From: Bifidobacterium breve
GTDB lineage: Bacteria; Actinomycetota; Acidimicrobiia; Acidimicrobiales; Ilumatobacteraceae
Direction: 5' to 3'
Assembly: GCA_943325435.2 (NCBI GenBank)
Contig: CALPPK020000002.1
Span: 1-16,821 of the forward strand
DNA: 16,821 bases
Position numbers and translations under genes: made by a program
Notes under the pieces: generated by a model
The model's input: only the letters and a program-made list of their open reading frames with translations
What the model was told of the DNA's origin: nothing
Database searches by the model: none
Shown here: piece by piece, positions 1 through 7,838 of the stretch
How positions within the stretch are numbered: position 1 is the first letter of the stretch
Layout: each line of letters opens with the position of its first letter

Positions 1-1
1 C

Positions 2-77
2 TGGCTCCGGGGGTGGGGCTCGAACCCACGACAAACGGATTAACAGTCCGTTGCTCTGCCAACTGAGCTACCCCGGA
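2..77 (-). tRNA. tRNA-Asn (anticodon GTT)
   Basis: Read on the minus strand this folds as a full cloverleaf. The 7-bp acceptor stem pairs TCCGGGG (71-77) with CCCCGGA (6-12), the discriminator is G, and the 3' CCA is encoded in the DNA (2-4). The D-arm contains AGCTCAGTTGGCAGAGC and the T-arm contains GTTCGAGCC. The anticodon loop CTGTTAA places GTT at 42-44, which decodes asparagine. It lies 51 nt downstream of the primary sigma factor gene on the same strand, so it may be processed from a read-through transcript or made from its own weak promoter. Confidence 0.97.
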
Positions 78-88
78 AGGGAACCCAA

Positions 89-118
89 AGGCTACCAGCG
101 AGGGCGCCCAGTGCCCAA
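89..118 (-). promoter_or_regulatory. Possible tRNA-Asn promoter
   Basis: On the minus strand TTGGGC (113-118) and TAGCCT (89-94) are separated by 18 nt and end 11 nt before the tRNA 5' end, which would give a leader of about 5 nt. The -35 match is poor (3 of 6), and transcription from the upstream dnaG-rpoD unit could serve instead. An 8-bp palindrome GGGCGCCC (102-109) sits in the spacer. Without a T-tract it does not look like a terminator. Confidence 0.3.
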
Positions 119-128
119 GGCCATAGAT

Positions 129-1340
129 CTAGTCAGATTCGAGGTAACTACGCAAACGCTGGCTGTTGATTGGGTGGCGAAGGCGGGCAAGAGTCTTTTG
201 TTCAATCTGGCGGATTCGCTCACGCGTGACCCCCTCTTGCTTAGCAACGTCATCAAGCGTCTGTGGCTCACCACTAGAGATGCCAAAGCGCTTGTCAATG
301 ATGCGACGATCGCGTTCTGGCAAGTGATCTAGTTCAAGAGAAACGGCGTCTACTAATTCACGACGCTGCGCCACATCAGCTGGAGAGTCAGTGGTGTCAC
401 CGCCAAACTTGTCTCCCCACGTTGTGGAATCCTCATCACTACTAACTGGTTCGTCAAGACTGATAGTGACAGAAGAAATCTGTTTTAGTTCTTCAATCTT
501 TTCGGCCGGAATGAGGGTTCGTTCTGCGAGCTCTGCATACGTAGGCTCGCGCTTTAGTTCAACATTCAATTCACGGTCAGCTTTAGTGATTCGATTCAAC
601 ATCTCAACAACATGGCTGGGAACACGAATGGTGCGCCCTTGGTCCGCCATGGCTCGCATCATTGATTGGCGAATCCACCAGGTGGCATAGGTAGAAAACT
701 TAAAGCCCTTCTCCCAGTCGTACTTTTCTGCGGCACGCATGAGGCCAATATTGCCTTCTTGAATAAGGTCAAGCAGTTGTAGTTCGCGGCCGTCGTACTT
801 GCGGGCAATGGAAACCACCAAGCGCAAGTTTGCAGTGATGAGATGTTCGAACGCTTCTTCGCCTTCACGTGTGATGTTGCGCAGTTCACGACGTTGAGTT
901 GCAGACAGTGTTCCTTCAGTAGACCGAGCCTTTGCTTCCTGCATCGTGCGAATCGCACGACCCAGCCTCTTTTCGTCATCCGCAGACAACAGTGCAACCT
1001 GGCCTATTTCACCGAGATACATACGCACTGCATCACCAGCGTCGCCCGCCAACACGCGAGGAGTTGCAACCTTTGGAGGCACAAGCTTCAGAGGGCGTGG
1101 CGCGGGTATTTCAATTTCGCCTGAGATATCAGGTTCGATTTTGGCGATGGAGATTTTTGCTTCAAGTAACACTGATTCGATATGACGAATCATTTCCGGA
1201 TTCAGTTCCACGTTTCTAAAGACATGGGCAACTGTATTGGGGTCGACCGTCCCGTCGTCTGATCGCGACGCAAGCAATGTGGCCCACTCGGCGGCATCGA
1301 CGGACGGATGCGGCAGCACGATGGTGGACCGGCGCGTCAT
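129..1340 (-). CDS. rpoD: Primary RNA polymerase sigma factor (SigA/RpoD, sigma-70)
   Basis: This is the housekeeping sigma factor (403 aa), which directs RNA polymerase to -10 and -35 promoter elements. A short N-terminal segment resembling region 1.1 (about 12-72) is followed by region 1.2 (about 102-130), the core-binding motif DLIQEGNIGLM (191-201), the region 2.4 -10 reading helix YATWWIRQSMMRAM (218-231), and GRTIRVPSH (235-243). The region 4.2 helix-turn-helix (about 361-390) contains the family hallmark VTRERIRQIE. The ATG at 1340 is chosen because it overlaps the dnaG stop as ATGA and because the conserved protein starts after it. A longer GTG reading at 1370 adds only a Gly-rich stretch. 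AGGTGG at 1354-1359 is a possible ribosome site, slightly far away at 13 nt. It is co-transcribed with dnaG, the usual macromolecular-synthesis arrangement. As the first region of primary sigma factors is variable, its short form here is not unusual. Confidence 0.95.
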   Translation of the reverse strand: MTRRSTIVLPHPSVDAAEWATLLASRSDDGTVDPNTVAHVFRNVELNPEMIRHIESVLLEAKISIAKIEPDISGEIEIPAPRPLKLVPPKVATPRVLAGDAGDAVRMYLGEIGQVALLSADDEKRLGRAIRTMQEAKARSTEGTLSATQRRELRNITREGEEAFEHLITANLRLVVSIARKYDGRELQLLDLIQEGNIGLMRAAEKYDWEKGFKFSTYATWWIRQSMMRAMADQGRTIRVPSHVVEMLNRITKADRELNVELKREPTYAELAERTLIPAEKIEELKQISSVTISLDEPVSSDEDSTTWGDKFGGDTTDSPADVAQRRELVDAVSLELDHLPERDRRIIDKRFGISSGEPQTLDDVAKQEGVTRERIRQIEQKTLARLRHPINSQRLRSYLESD

Positions 1341-3076
1341 GTGGCTGCCTGAGCCACCTGGGCAAGCCACTGCAGCAAGATCACCGCTGCAGTTTGTGCT
1401 TTGTCATGTTTATTCAAATCTTCAAGGGCGTTACGCACCATGCGGTCATTTTGAATTTGCTCGATATCCGAACCGAGTCGACGACGTGAGAGTTCCCGTC
1501 GAACAGCGGCCGAGATGAGAGCGCGAGATTCAACTAGCGGATCAGCCTCTATGTCGTACACCGCTGCACGCTCAATAATGTCGGCTGCATCTGGCTCAAC
1601 AGACTGCAACGCAACATGAACATCCCCATCGGCAGCGGCAATGGCCCTAAAAGCGTCGCGCGATGCATCATCAGGAAAGAGTTCTTCAATCAGCCACGGC
1701 GCAATGGTGTCCCATTCATGAATCAGGAGAGACAACGCAACGAACCCAGCACCTTCTGTTGCTTGTTGAACCGGAGCAGCAATGACTACAGGTGCAGAGC
1801 CTCCCCTGTCAGCCACCTTCACCAAATCTGCAGCAGAGACTCCGGTGTGGCTAGCCACTTGACCTGCGTACAACCGGCGCACGTTTGAATCGGGGTGCTC
1901 ATTGACTAATTCCATGGCTTTGCCAGCTAGCCGAGCGCGTGATTCTGGCGAACGCAGTGGGTTTGCATCAAACAATCTCTTTAATCGGAAACCAAGGAAC
2001 GGCATGGCGTCGTTTATCGCACGCGTCAAAGCTTCAGGATCAGAACTTGCGAGTTCGCCAGGGTCTTTGCCTGCTGGGAATTGAGCAACAGAAACTGAGA
2101 TGTCATATTTCTTTTCCCAGGCATAGAACTTGTCGGTTGCGCCTTGGCCAGCCGCATCAGCATCGAACGCCAACACCACGTTGCGTGCATACCGCTTCAT
2201 GAGTTTTACGTGATCTTCGGTAAGCGCAGTACCACAGGTTGCAACCGCAGTAGCCAGTCCACTGCGATGAAAACCAATGACGTCGGTATAGCCCTCGCAC
2301 ACGATGACGCGATCTTCTTTCACCACGTTGCCTTTAGCCCAGTTCAGGCCATACAACGTGCGCGACTTTATGTACACCGGAGTTTCAGTCGAGTTCTTGT
2401 ACTTCGCAGGGTCTGTAGACCCGGGAAGAATACGACCACCAAAGGCAACTGCTGCCCCATTTTCATCAAAGATGGGAAACATCACCCGTGCGCGAAACGA
2501 ATCTTGCAATCGACCAGCTTTGTTGACGAACCCAAGGCCAACTTCAGCCAACATTGCTGGTGTTGCACCAAGCGACGAGCTGAGAGCATCCCATTCATCG
2601 GGTGCCCAGCCAAGACGAAAAGACCTCGCTACATCGCCAGCCAAACCGCGATCTCGTAGGTACTCGCGAGCTGCTCGTGCATCAGGTGATTCAAGAAGAC
2701 GCGCGTGATACCAGTCAACCGCACGTTCCATCAAGGCTTGTAATTCCTTGCGATGTTTGCGTTCACCATTTCCAGCGCCTGATGTATAACGCAGTTCAAT
2801 TCCGGCCTTACTGGCAATGCGTTCTACGGAACCAACAAAGTCGAGATGTTCCATTTGTTGAACGAACGTGAACACATCACCTTTGGCTCCGCAACCAAAG
2901 CACATGTACCGACCCGTCTCATCATTGACGCTGAAAGAAGGCGAACGCTCTGAATGAAAAGGACACAGACCAACTTGGCTACGGCCAGTGCGCCGCAGTT
3001 GAGAATATGGCGAAACCACGTCTGACAAAGTGACAGAGGATCTGACCTTTTGAATGTCGTCCTCAGCAATGCCCAT
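1337..3076 (-). CDS. dnaG: DNA primase
   Basis: DnaG synthesises the RNA primers for replication and works with the replicative helicase at the fork. The protein is 579 aa, close to the usual length of about 600. The N-terminal CHC2 zinc ribbon shows C38, H41, C59 and C62 (CPFH and CFGCG). The TOPRIM catalytic core has the acidic residues EGYTD (261-265) and DAD (305-307). The C-terminal part (about 430-579) is the less conserved helicase-binding region. The ATG at 3076 gives the expected start just before the zinc ribbon. There is no Shine-Dalgarno, but TAATGT lies exactly 6 nt upstream, so the mRNA is probably leaderless. Its stop codon overlaps the rpoD start by 4 nt, so translation of the two is likely coupled. 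It is 29 nt downstream of terC on the same strand. Confidence 0.96.
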   Translation of the reverse strand: MGIAEDDIQKVRSSVTLSDVVSPYSQLRRTGRSQVGLCPFHSERSPSFSVNDETGRYMCFGCGAKGDVFTFVQQMEHLDFVGSVERIASKAGIELRYTSGAGNGERKHRKELQALMERAVDWYHARLLESPDARAAREYLRDRGLAGDVARSFRLGWAPDEWDALSSSLGATPAMLAEVGLGFVNKAGRLQDSFRARVMFPIFDENGAAVAFGGRILPGSTDPAKYKNSTETPVYIKSRTLYGLNWAKGNVVKEDRVIVCEGYTDVIGFHRSGLATAVATCGTALTEDHVKLMKRYARNVVLAFDADAAGQGATDKFYAWEKKYDISVSVAQFPAGKDPGELASSDPEALTRAINDAMPFLGFRLKRLFDANPLRSPESRARLAGKAMELVNEHPDSNVRRLYAGQVASHTGVSAADLVKVADRGGSAPVVIAAPVQQATEGAGFVALSLLIHEWDTIAPWLIEELFPDDASRDAFRAIAAADGDVHVALQSVEPDAADIIERAAVYDIEADPLVESRALISAAVRRELSRRRLGSDIEQIQNDRMVRNALEDLNKHDKAQTAAVILLQWLAQVAQAAT

Positions 3077-3082
3077 GGCACG

Positions 3083-3088
3083 ACATTA
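3083..3088 (-). promoter_or_regulatory. Leaderless -10 element for dnaG-rpoD
   Basis: TAATGT on the minus strand is followed by 6 nt (CGTGCC) and then the dnaG ATG, so a start site 7 nt after the hexamer would fall on the A of the start codon. No TTGACA-like -35 is seen at 16-18 nt, where the sequence belongs to the terC stop region. Confidence 0.55.
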
Positions 3089-3105
3089 GTGCCCCGTGAG
3101 ACGAC

Positions 3106-4086
3106 CTACGACTGCGTCTTTGGCGTTGATCGAAGCGAGGCGACAATCGAGACCGTAAGAATCATGGCAATGACCGACAGCGATATCGCGATCGGCATAT
3201 GCCACCAATACGACAGGGTCATCTTGATACCAACAAACGCCAGGATGACTCCGAGACCTGTCTGCAGGTACTGGAATCGGTCCCGCATGTCAGCAAGGAG
3301 GAAATACAGAGCTCGTAATCCCAGAATCGCGAAGGCATTCGACGCAAAAGCGATGTATTGCTCGTTAGTCACAGCCAAAACTGCCGGTACCGAGTCAATT
3401 GCGAAAATAACGTCTGTGATTTCCACCAAGACAAGGACAGCGAGAAGCGGCGTAGCTAGACGCTTGCCGTTCTCTTTGGTGAAGAGCTTTTGCCCATCAA
3501 GATTGTCAGTTGATGGCACAAAACGATGAAATATCTTCATTGCCTTACTCTTTGAAGGGTCGAAACCATCATCGTGGGTCTGTAGCAATTTGATGCCTGA
3601 ATACAGCAGGAAAAGACCAAACAGAATCAGAGTGATTTTGAATGAGTTAATGATGGCCACTCCGGCAAAAATGAATCCGATACGCATAGCAAGGGCACCA
3701 AAAATTCCCCAGAACAGGACTCGGTGCTGATACATCTTTGGCACTTGGAAGTGCGCAAACAGGACCGCCCACACAAACACGTTGTCAACACTGAGGCTCT
3801 TTTCGATGAGATAGCCGCCCATATATTCGCCAGCTGCTGCAGAGCCGAACTCCCACAACATGACGAGACCGAAGAGCAAACCAACGCTGATCCAAACGGC
3901 AGATTCAATGGCCGCTTCTTTGGTGTGAATCTCGTGTGCGTTTCTGTGCACAACCAAAATGTCAATCAGCAACATTGCGCCAATGACCCCTAGGAGAACT
4001 GGCCAGTGCCACCCCTCGATGGTGAGATCCACCTTCCCGCTGGAAGAACCAGCACTTGCCGCAACGAGTGAACCAATGGAGAACAT
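3106..4086 (-). CDS. TerC/Alx family integral membrane protein
   Basis: This is a 326-aa inner-membrane protein of the TerC/Alx family. Characterised members are implicated in manganese export and in metal or tellurium stress. Several hydrophobic segments are visible (about 27-46, 64-84, 103-113, 123-146, 150-168, 212-238, 246-264, 276-292, 297-317), consistent with seven or more membrane passes. The two family signatures are present: EKSLSVDNVFV (95-105, with D101) and VEITDVIFAIDSVPAV (221-236, with D225 and D231). These intramembrane acidic residues are thought to bind the metal ion. The gene lies only 18 nt after ppdK, yet TAACAT ends 7 nt before its ATG, so it may have its own leaderless transcript. 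I see no room for a yybP-ykoY manganese riboswitch upstream. The substrate cannot be read from the sequence. Confidence 0.9.
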   Translation of the reverse strand: MFSIGSLVAASAGSSSGKVDLTIEGWHWPVLLGVIGAMLLIDILVVHRNAHEIHTKEAAIESAVWISVGLLFGLVMLWEFGSAAAGEYMGGYLIEKSLSVDNVFVWAVLFAHFQVPKMYQHRVLFWGIFGALAMRIGFIFAGVAIINSFKITLILFGLFLLYSGIKLLQTHDDGFDPSKSKAMKIFHRFVPSTDNLDGQKLFTKENGKRLATPLLAVLVLVEITDVIFAIDSVPAVLAVTNEQYIAFASNAFAILGLRALYFLLADMRDRFQYLQTGLGVILAFVGIKMTLSYWWHMPIAISLSVIAMILTVSIVASLRSTPKTQS

Positions 4087-4093
4087 CTGGGAG

Positions 4094-4099
4094 ATGTTA
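4094..4099 (-). promoter_or_regulatory. Possible leaderless -10 element for terC
   Basis: TAACAT on the minus strand lies inside the 18-nt ppdK-terC gap, with 7 nt (CTCCCAG) before the terC ATG. No Shine-Dalgarno is present, which favours a leaderless start over coupling to ppdK. The -35 region would lie in the 3' end of ppdK and shows no clear consensus. Confidence 0.45.
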
Positions 4100-4104
4100 G
4101 TTGA

Positions 4105-6789
4105 CTACTTCGTCTCTGTCTTGGCGCCCCCGATGACTGCCTGGGCAGCAGACAGTCGGGCAATCGGTACTCGGTATGGCGAGCAACTGACGTAATTCAG
4201 CCCAGCGCGATAAAACATTCCGATTGACTCTGGGTCACCACCGTGTTCACCACATACGCCAAGCTTCAGGCTCCGCTTTACCTTGCGACCTCGTTCGGCC
4301 GCCAGGAACACCAATTCACCGACTCCGTTTTGGTCGATCGTTTCAAAAGGATTGCGCTTCAGAAGACCGGCCTCCAAGTAGGCAGGCATCATTCGGCTCT
4401 CGACATCATCTCGACTAAACCCAAACGTCATTTGCGTGAGGTCATTTGTGCCGAAACTAAAGAAATCTGACACTTCGGCTAATTCATCAGCGCGCAATGC
4501 AGCTCGTGGAGTCTCAATCATTGTTCCGATAGAGACCTTCGGGCGCTTTATTGGTTTTTCACCCTTTTTTGCTTTCGGAACAGGTCGTGAATTGATGTCG
4601 GCAAGGACTTCTTCCACCCAGCCACGCGCAAGAGCCAATTCTTCACGAGTCACGATAAGCGGAATCATGATTTCAACAATCGGTTCGTAGCCCTTTGACG
4701 CCACTTCATCTGCCGCTTCCATCAGCGCGCGCACTTGCATGGCATACAGACCTGGCTTCATGACACCAAGACGAACACCGCGAGTTCCCAACATGGGGTT
4801 AACTTCGCTCCATTCTTGCGCTGCTCGAAAAAGCGCTGTCTCTTCAGCATCAAGACCAGATGTTGCCTTCTTAATCTCTAGTTCGGTGACATGTGGCAAG
4901 AATTCGTGAAGTGGTGGGTCAAGCAGACGCACCGTGACCGGAAGGCCTGACATTTCCTTCAGTAGGGCAACGAAGTCTTTCTTCTGAACCTTTCGCAGTT
5001 CCTCAAAGGCAGCTGCTTCTTCTTCTGGGGAACTAGCGAGAATCATTCGACGCACGACCGGCAATCTGTCTGCCGCTAAAAACATGTGCTCTGTGCGACA
5101 CAGGCCGATTCCCTGTGCGCCCAGTTCGCGAGCTTTCTTTGCATCTTCGTTGGTGTCTGCGTTTGCTCGAACATCCATCTTGCCTTTACGAACTTCGTCA
5201 GACCATTTCAGAATGGTGTCAAATTCCTTTGGTGGTTTTGAAGCCGTCAATGCAAGCTGTCCGAGCATCACTTCGCCAGTGGTTCCATCAAGCGACAACC
5301 AGTCGCCTTCTTTCACTGTGACACCGTTTGCTGTAAACGAGTTATCGGAAATCTTTACCGCATCAGCGCCAACAATGGCAGGAGTACCCCATCCGCGAGC
5401 AACCACAGCAGCATGACTGACTAGGCCGCCGCGCGACGTAAGAATCCCCTTTGCAACCATCATGCCGTGCACATCTTCAGGGCTCGTTTCCGCGCGCACC
5501 AGAATCACATCTTTGCCAGCCAGAGCGGCGGCCTCTGCATCATCGGCAGTGAAGAAAACCTGACCCACTGCAGCACCAGGAGATGCAGCAAGACCTTTAG
5601 CAATGCTCTTCGATTTTGTTGCAAACTGCGGATGAAGAACCTGATCAAGATGGTCAGCCGCAACTCGCATAATTGCCTCAGACTTTGAAATCTTCCACGC
5701 CTTCTTGCCAGTTCCGGTTGGCTTTGTCATCTCAACAGCCATTCGTAATGCGGCAGCACCCGTGCGCTTTCCCACTCGTGTTTGCAGCATCCACAACTTG
5801 CCCTGTTCAATCGTGAACTCAGTGTCACACATGTCTTTGTAATGACGTTCAAGTCGGGCAAAGATCTCCATCAGTTCTGCATGAATTTTAGGAAACTTCT
5901 TTTTCAGTGCGTTGAGGTCTTCGGTGTTGCGAATACCTGCAACAACATCTTCGCCCTGCGCATTAACCAAAAAGTCTCCATACGGCTTTGCATCACCAGT
6001 GGCTGCGTTGCGTGTGAACCCAACACCTGTTCCTGAGTTCTCGTCACGATTACCAAACACCATGGCTTGGACATTGACTGCAGTACCCAATTCATGGCTG
6101 ATCTTTTCTCGAACTCGGTACGCGATTGCACGCGGACCATTCCACGAACGAAAGACAGCCTCGACAGCTCCACGTAGTTGCTTTGCTGGGTCCTGCGGAA
6201 ATGGCTTACCAGTTGCTGTTGCGACTGCCTTTTTGTAGACCTCACATAGCTCCTTCAAGGCTGACGCTGGAATATCGGCATCAGTCTTCGCGTTCGCAAC
6301 TTCCTTTGCCTTCTCGAGCGCGTGCTCAAAGACTGCACCGTCAAGACCAAGAACAATTCGTCCGTACATAGAAATGAAACGGCGGTACGAGTCATAAGCA
6401 AACCGCTCGTTGTTTGTTGTTGAAGCAAGCGCAATGACACTCTTGTCATTCAGACCAAGATTCAAGACAGTGTCCATCATTCCGGGCATTGAGAACTTTG
6501 CACCGGAGCGCACCGAAACCAACAACGGGTCTTTCGAATCACCTAACTTGCGACCCATCTTTTTTTCCAACGCAGCAACGTGCTTTGTCATTTCGTCTGT
6601 GAGGCTCTTTGGCCAGCCGCCGTGCATGTAATCGCGACATGCATCAGTACTAATGGTGAAACCATGCGGAACTGGCAAATTCAACACGCTCATCATCTCG
6701 GCCAAATTGGCTCCCTTTCCACCTAAGAGATCTTTGTACTCCATTGGTGGGCGACGATGTTTGTGGTCGAAGGCAAAAACGTATGACAC
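4105..6789 (-). CDS. ppdK: Pyruvate, phosphate dikinase
   Basis: This cytosolic enzyme interconverts pyruvate, ATP and phosphate with phosphoenolpyruvate, AMP and pyrophosphate, linking glycolysis and gluconeogenesis. It has the full three-domain length (894 aa). An ATP-grasp domain begins with GGKGANLAEM (23-32). The swivelling phosphohistidine domain carries SRGGLVSHAAVVARG (452-466), with H459 the phosphorylated residue. The C-terminal PEP/pyruvate barrel contains GLCRTEHMF (562-570), SFGTNDLTQM (778-787) and the catalytic GVCGEHGGD (844-852, C846). The residue two before the catalytic His is Val, not the Thr that plant and some bacterial regulatory kinases phosphorylate. A Lys-rich loop (about 738-751) interrupts the barrel. 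The start is a GTG at 6789 with no Shine-Dalgarno but with TAGACT 6 nt upstream. It is divergent from the M50 protease gene across a 53-nt gap. Confidence 0.96.
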   Translation of the reverse strand: MSYVFAFDHKHRRPPMEYKDLLGGKGANLAEMMSVLNLPVPHGFTISTDACRDYMHGGWPKSLTDEMTKHVAALEKKMGRKLGDSKDPLLVSVRSGAKFSMPGMMDTVLNLGLNDKSVIALASTTNNERFAYDSYRRFISMYGRIVLGLDGAVFEHALEKAKEVANAKTDADIPASALKELCEVYKKAVATATGKPFPQDPAKQLRGAVEAVFRSWNGPRAIAYRVREKISHELGTAVNVQAMVFGNRDENSGTGVGFTRNAATGDAKPYGDFLVNAQGEDVVAGIRNTEDLNALKKKFPKIHAELMEIFARLERHYKDMCDTEFTIEQGKLWMLQTRVGKRTGAAALRMAVEMTKPTGTGKKAWKISKSEAIMRVAADHLDQVLHPQFATKSKSIAKGLAASPGAAVGQVFFTADDAEAAALAGKDVILVRAETSPEDVHGMMVAKGILTSRGGLVSHAAVVARGWGTPAIVGADAVKISDNSFTANGVTVKEGDWLSLDGTTGEVMLGQLALTASKPPKEFDTILKWSDEVRKGKMDVRANADTNEDAKKARELGAQGIGLCRTEHMFLAADRLPVVRRMILASSPEEEAAAFEELRKVQKKDFVALLKEMSGLPVTVRLLDPPLHEFLPHVTELEIKKATSGLDAEETALFRAAQEWSEVNPMLGTRGVRLGVMKPGLYAMQVRALMEAADEVASKGYEPIVEIMIPLIVTREELALARGWVEEVLADINSRPVPKAKKGEKPIKRPKVSIGTMIETPRAALRADELAEVSDFFSFGTNDLTQMTFGFSRDDVESRMMPAYLEAGLLKRNPFETIDQNGVGELVFLAAERGRKVKRSLKLGVCGEHGGDPESIGMFYRAGLNYVSCSPYRVPIARLSAAQAVIGGAKTETK

Positions 6790-6795
6790 GCCGAA

Positions 6796-6801
6796 AGTCT
6801 A
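6796..6801 (-). promoter_or_regulatory. Leaderless -10 element for ppdK
   Basis: TAGACT on the minus strand is followed by 6 nt (TTCGGC) and then the ppdK GTG. No purine-rich ribosome site lies between. No good -35 is present: TTGAAG on the minus strand is 23 nt upstream, which is too far. Confidence 0.55.
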
Positions 6802-6809
6802 GGCGCCTA
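6800..6809. repeat. 10-bp palindrome between ppdK and the M50 gene
   Basis: TAGGCGCCTA is a perfect inverted repeat in the 53-nt divergent region. It overlaps the ppdK -10 hexamer by two bases and sits 21 nt upstream of the M50 -10. It could be an operator, but a 10-bp palindrome in a gap of this size is only mildly unexpected. Confidence 0.35.
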
Positions 6810-6830
6810 CGGGTTTACCTCTATCTTCAA

Positions 6831-6836
6831 TACACT
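6831..6836 (+). promoter_or_regulatory. Leaderless -10 element for the M50 gene
   Basis: TACACT is followed by 6 nt (TGTGAC) and then the ATG at 6843. This supports 6843 as the true start and argues against the longer reading frame from 6744, which would run through the ppdK start. There is no convincing -35. Confidence 0.55.
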
Positions 6837-6842
6837 TGTGAC

Positions 6843-7838
6843 ATGAGAAGCCCAACACGCCACACCTCGCGCAATGTGTTCAACGTTTTAGGCTTCCCCA
6901 CAACCCTGAAGCCGGGTTTTGGGATATTTCTTGCTTTTCTAGTTTTTATCTACCCATTCCCACTGGGACTATGGATGGCGGCTGCGGTCGGGATCTTCAC
7001 ATTGATTCATGAATTGGGCCATGCGTTGGCGGCTCGCATGTCTGGTTGTACTGCTTCAATCTCGCTTGATTTCATGGTTGCGTACGCAGCGTATGAACCG
7101 CGAACTCCTCTGACGTGGGGCCAGAAAGCCCGCATCGCAATTGCAGGACCGTCACTACAAATAACTTGTGCAATCGCAGTGTTGTTATTGAACAGCACTA
7201 ATCCGTTCAGTCGAGCCGATATCACCATCAGCGATGCAACTATTGCTATTTGGTGGGCCGGTATCGCATTGGGAGTGCTCAACCTTGTTCCCCTACTTCC
7301 ACTTGACGGCGGTGCGTTCGTTGCAAGCATTGTTGAACATTTCATGCCCGGCCGAGGTAACGACATTGTTCTGAAATCAAGCACAGCCTTGACAGCAATG
7401 TTGTTTGGGCTCTGCATTGTCAGCGACAACACAGAGTTCGCCCCTGTCCTCGTCTTCATGTTGTTCATGCAGTATCAAACCCTTGCGTTACCTCAACGTC
7501 AGAAGAAACTCTTGTTGAACCCCACCCTTGCCCCTGAAGGCGACCCTGAATTTGATTCGATGATTGCAGCCAGCATTCTTTCTGCTGGAGACGCCACAAA
7601 AGCTTTACGATTCGCTAGCGAGGCGTATCGCCTATGTCCCGCTGATAGCAATGCTTTTCAAGCTGCTCGCAGCGCAATGCAACTGGGTGATCATTCCTTG
7701 GCAGTGCAATGGCTGCGTATTTCCGAACAATCACAATTCGATTCGGGGCGTTTTCAAATTCAGTTCAACCACGCACCTGAATTTTCACAACTACGTGGCC
7801 GCAGCGATGTCTCAGACGAGTGGTTCACCAACTGTTGA
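6843..7838 (+). CDS. M50 family (site-2 protease-like) membrane metalloprotease with C-terminal helical repeats
   Basis: This is a 331-aa intramembrane zinc protease of the M50/SpoIVFB-like group. The zinc motif HELGH (56-60) sits in a hydrophobic segment, and the third ligand comes from NLVPLLPLDGG (147-157, D155). Other hydrophobic stretches lie at about 26-53, 97-116, 134-152, 181-194 and 200-212. After residue 220 the protein turns soluble and shows two helical repeats resembling TPR units (about 237-262 and 266-292; for example ALRFASEAYRLCPADSNAF). The ATG at 6843 is preferred because it begins just before the conserved region and has a leaderless -10. The frame stays open back to 6744, but that part overlaps ppdK and has a basic, non-conserved composition. 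Its last 27 nt overlap the end of ygfZ on the other strand. The substrate is unknown; family members cleave membrane-bound regulators or process other membrane proteins. Confidence 0.85.
   Translation: MRSPTRHTSRNVFNVLGFPTTLKPGFGIFLAFLVFIYPFPLGLWMAAAVGIFTLIHELGHALAARMSGCTASISLDFMVAYAAYEPRTPLTWGQKARIAIAGPSLQITCAIAVLLLNSTNPFSRADITISDATIAIWWAGIALGVLNLVPLLPLDGGAFVASIVEHFMPGRGNDIVLKSSTALTAMLFGLCIVSDNTEFAPVLVFMLFMQYQTLALPQRQKKLLLNPTLAPEGDPEFDSMIAASILSAGDATKALRFASEAYRLCPADSNAFQAARSAMQLGDHSLAVQWLRISEQSQFDSGRFQIQFNHAPEFSQLRGRSDVSDEWFTNC

Noticed and set aside
102..109. GGGCGCCC palindrome after rpoD as a terminator or operator
   Set aside because: It has no loop and no following T-tract, and sharing GGCGCC with the palindrome at 6800-6809 is too little to claim a common binding site.
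2144..2659. 171-codon plus-strand open frame inside dnaG
   Set aside because: It is fully antisense to conserved primase catalytic sequence, and its translation is Cys/His/Arg-rich with no recognisable motif, so it is a shadow of dnaG.
3050..3529. 159-codon plus-strand open frame across the dnaG start and terC
   Set aside because: It is antisense to the conserved TerC core and would run through the dnaG promoter. No ribosome site or leaderless -10 supports it.
6744..6842. N-terminal extension of the M50 protein
   Set aside because: It overlaps the ppdK start codon and both divergent promoters. The residues are basic and do not match the family, whereas ATG 6843 has a -10 at the standard distance.
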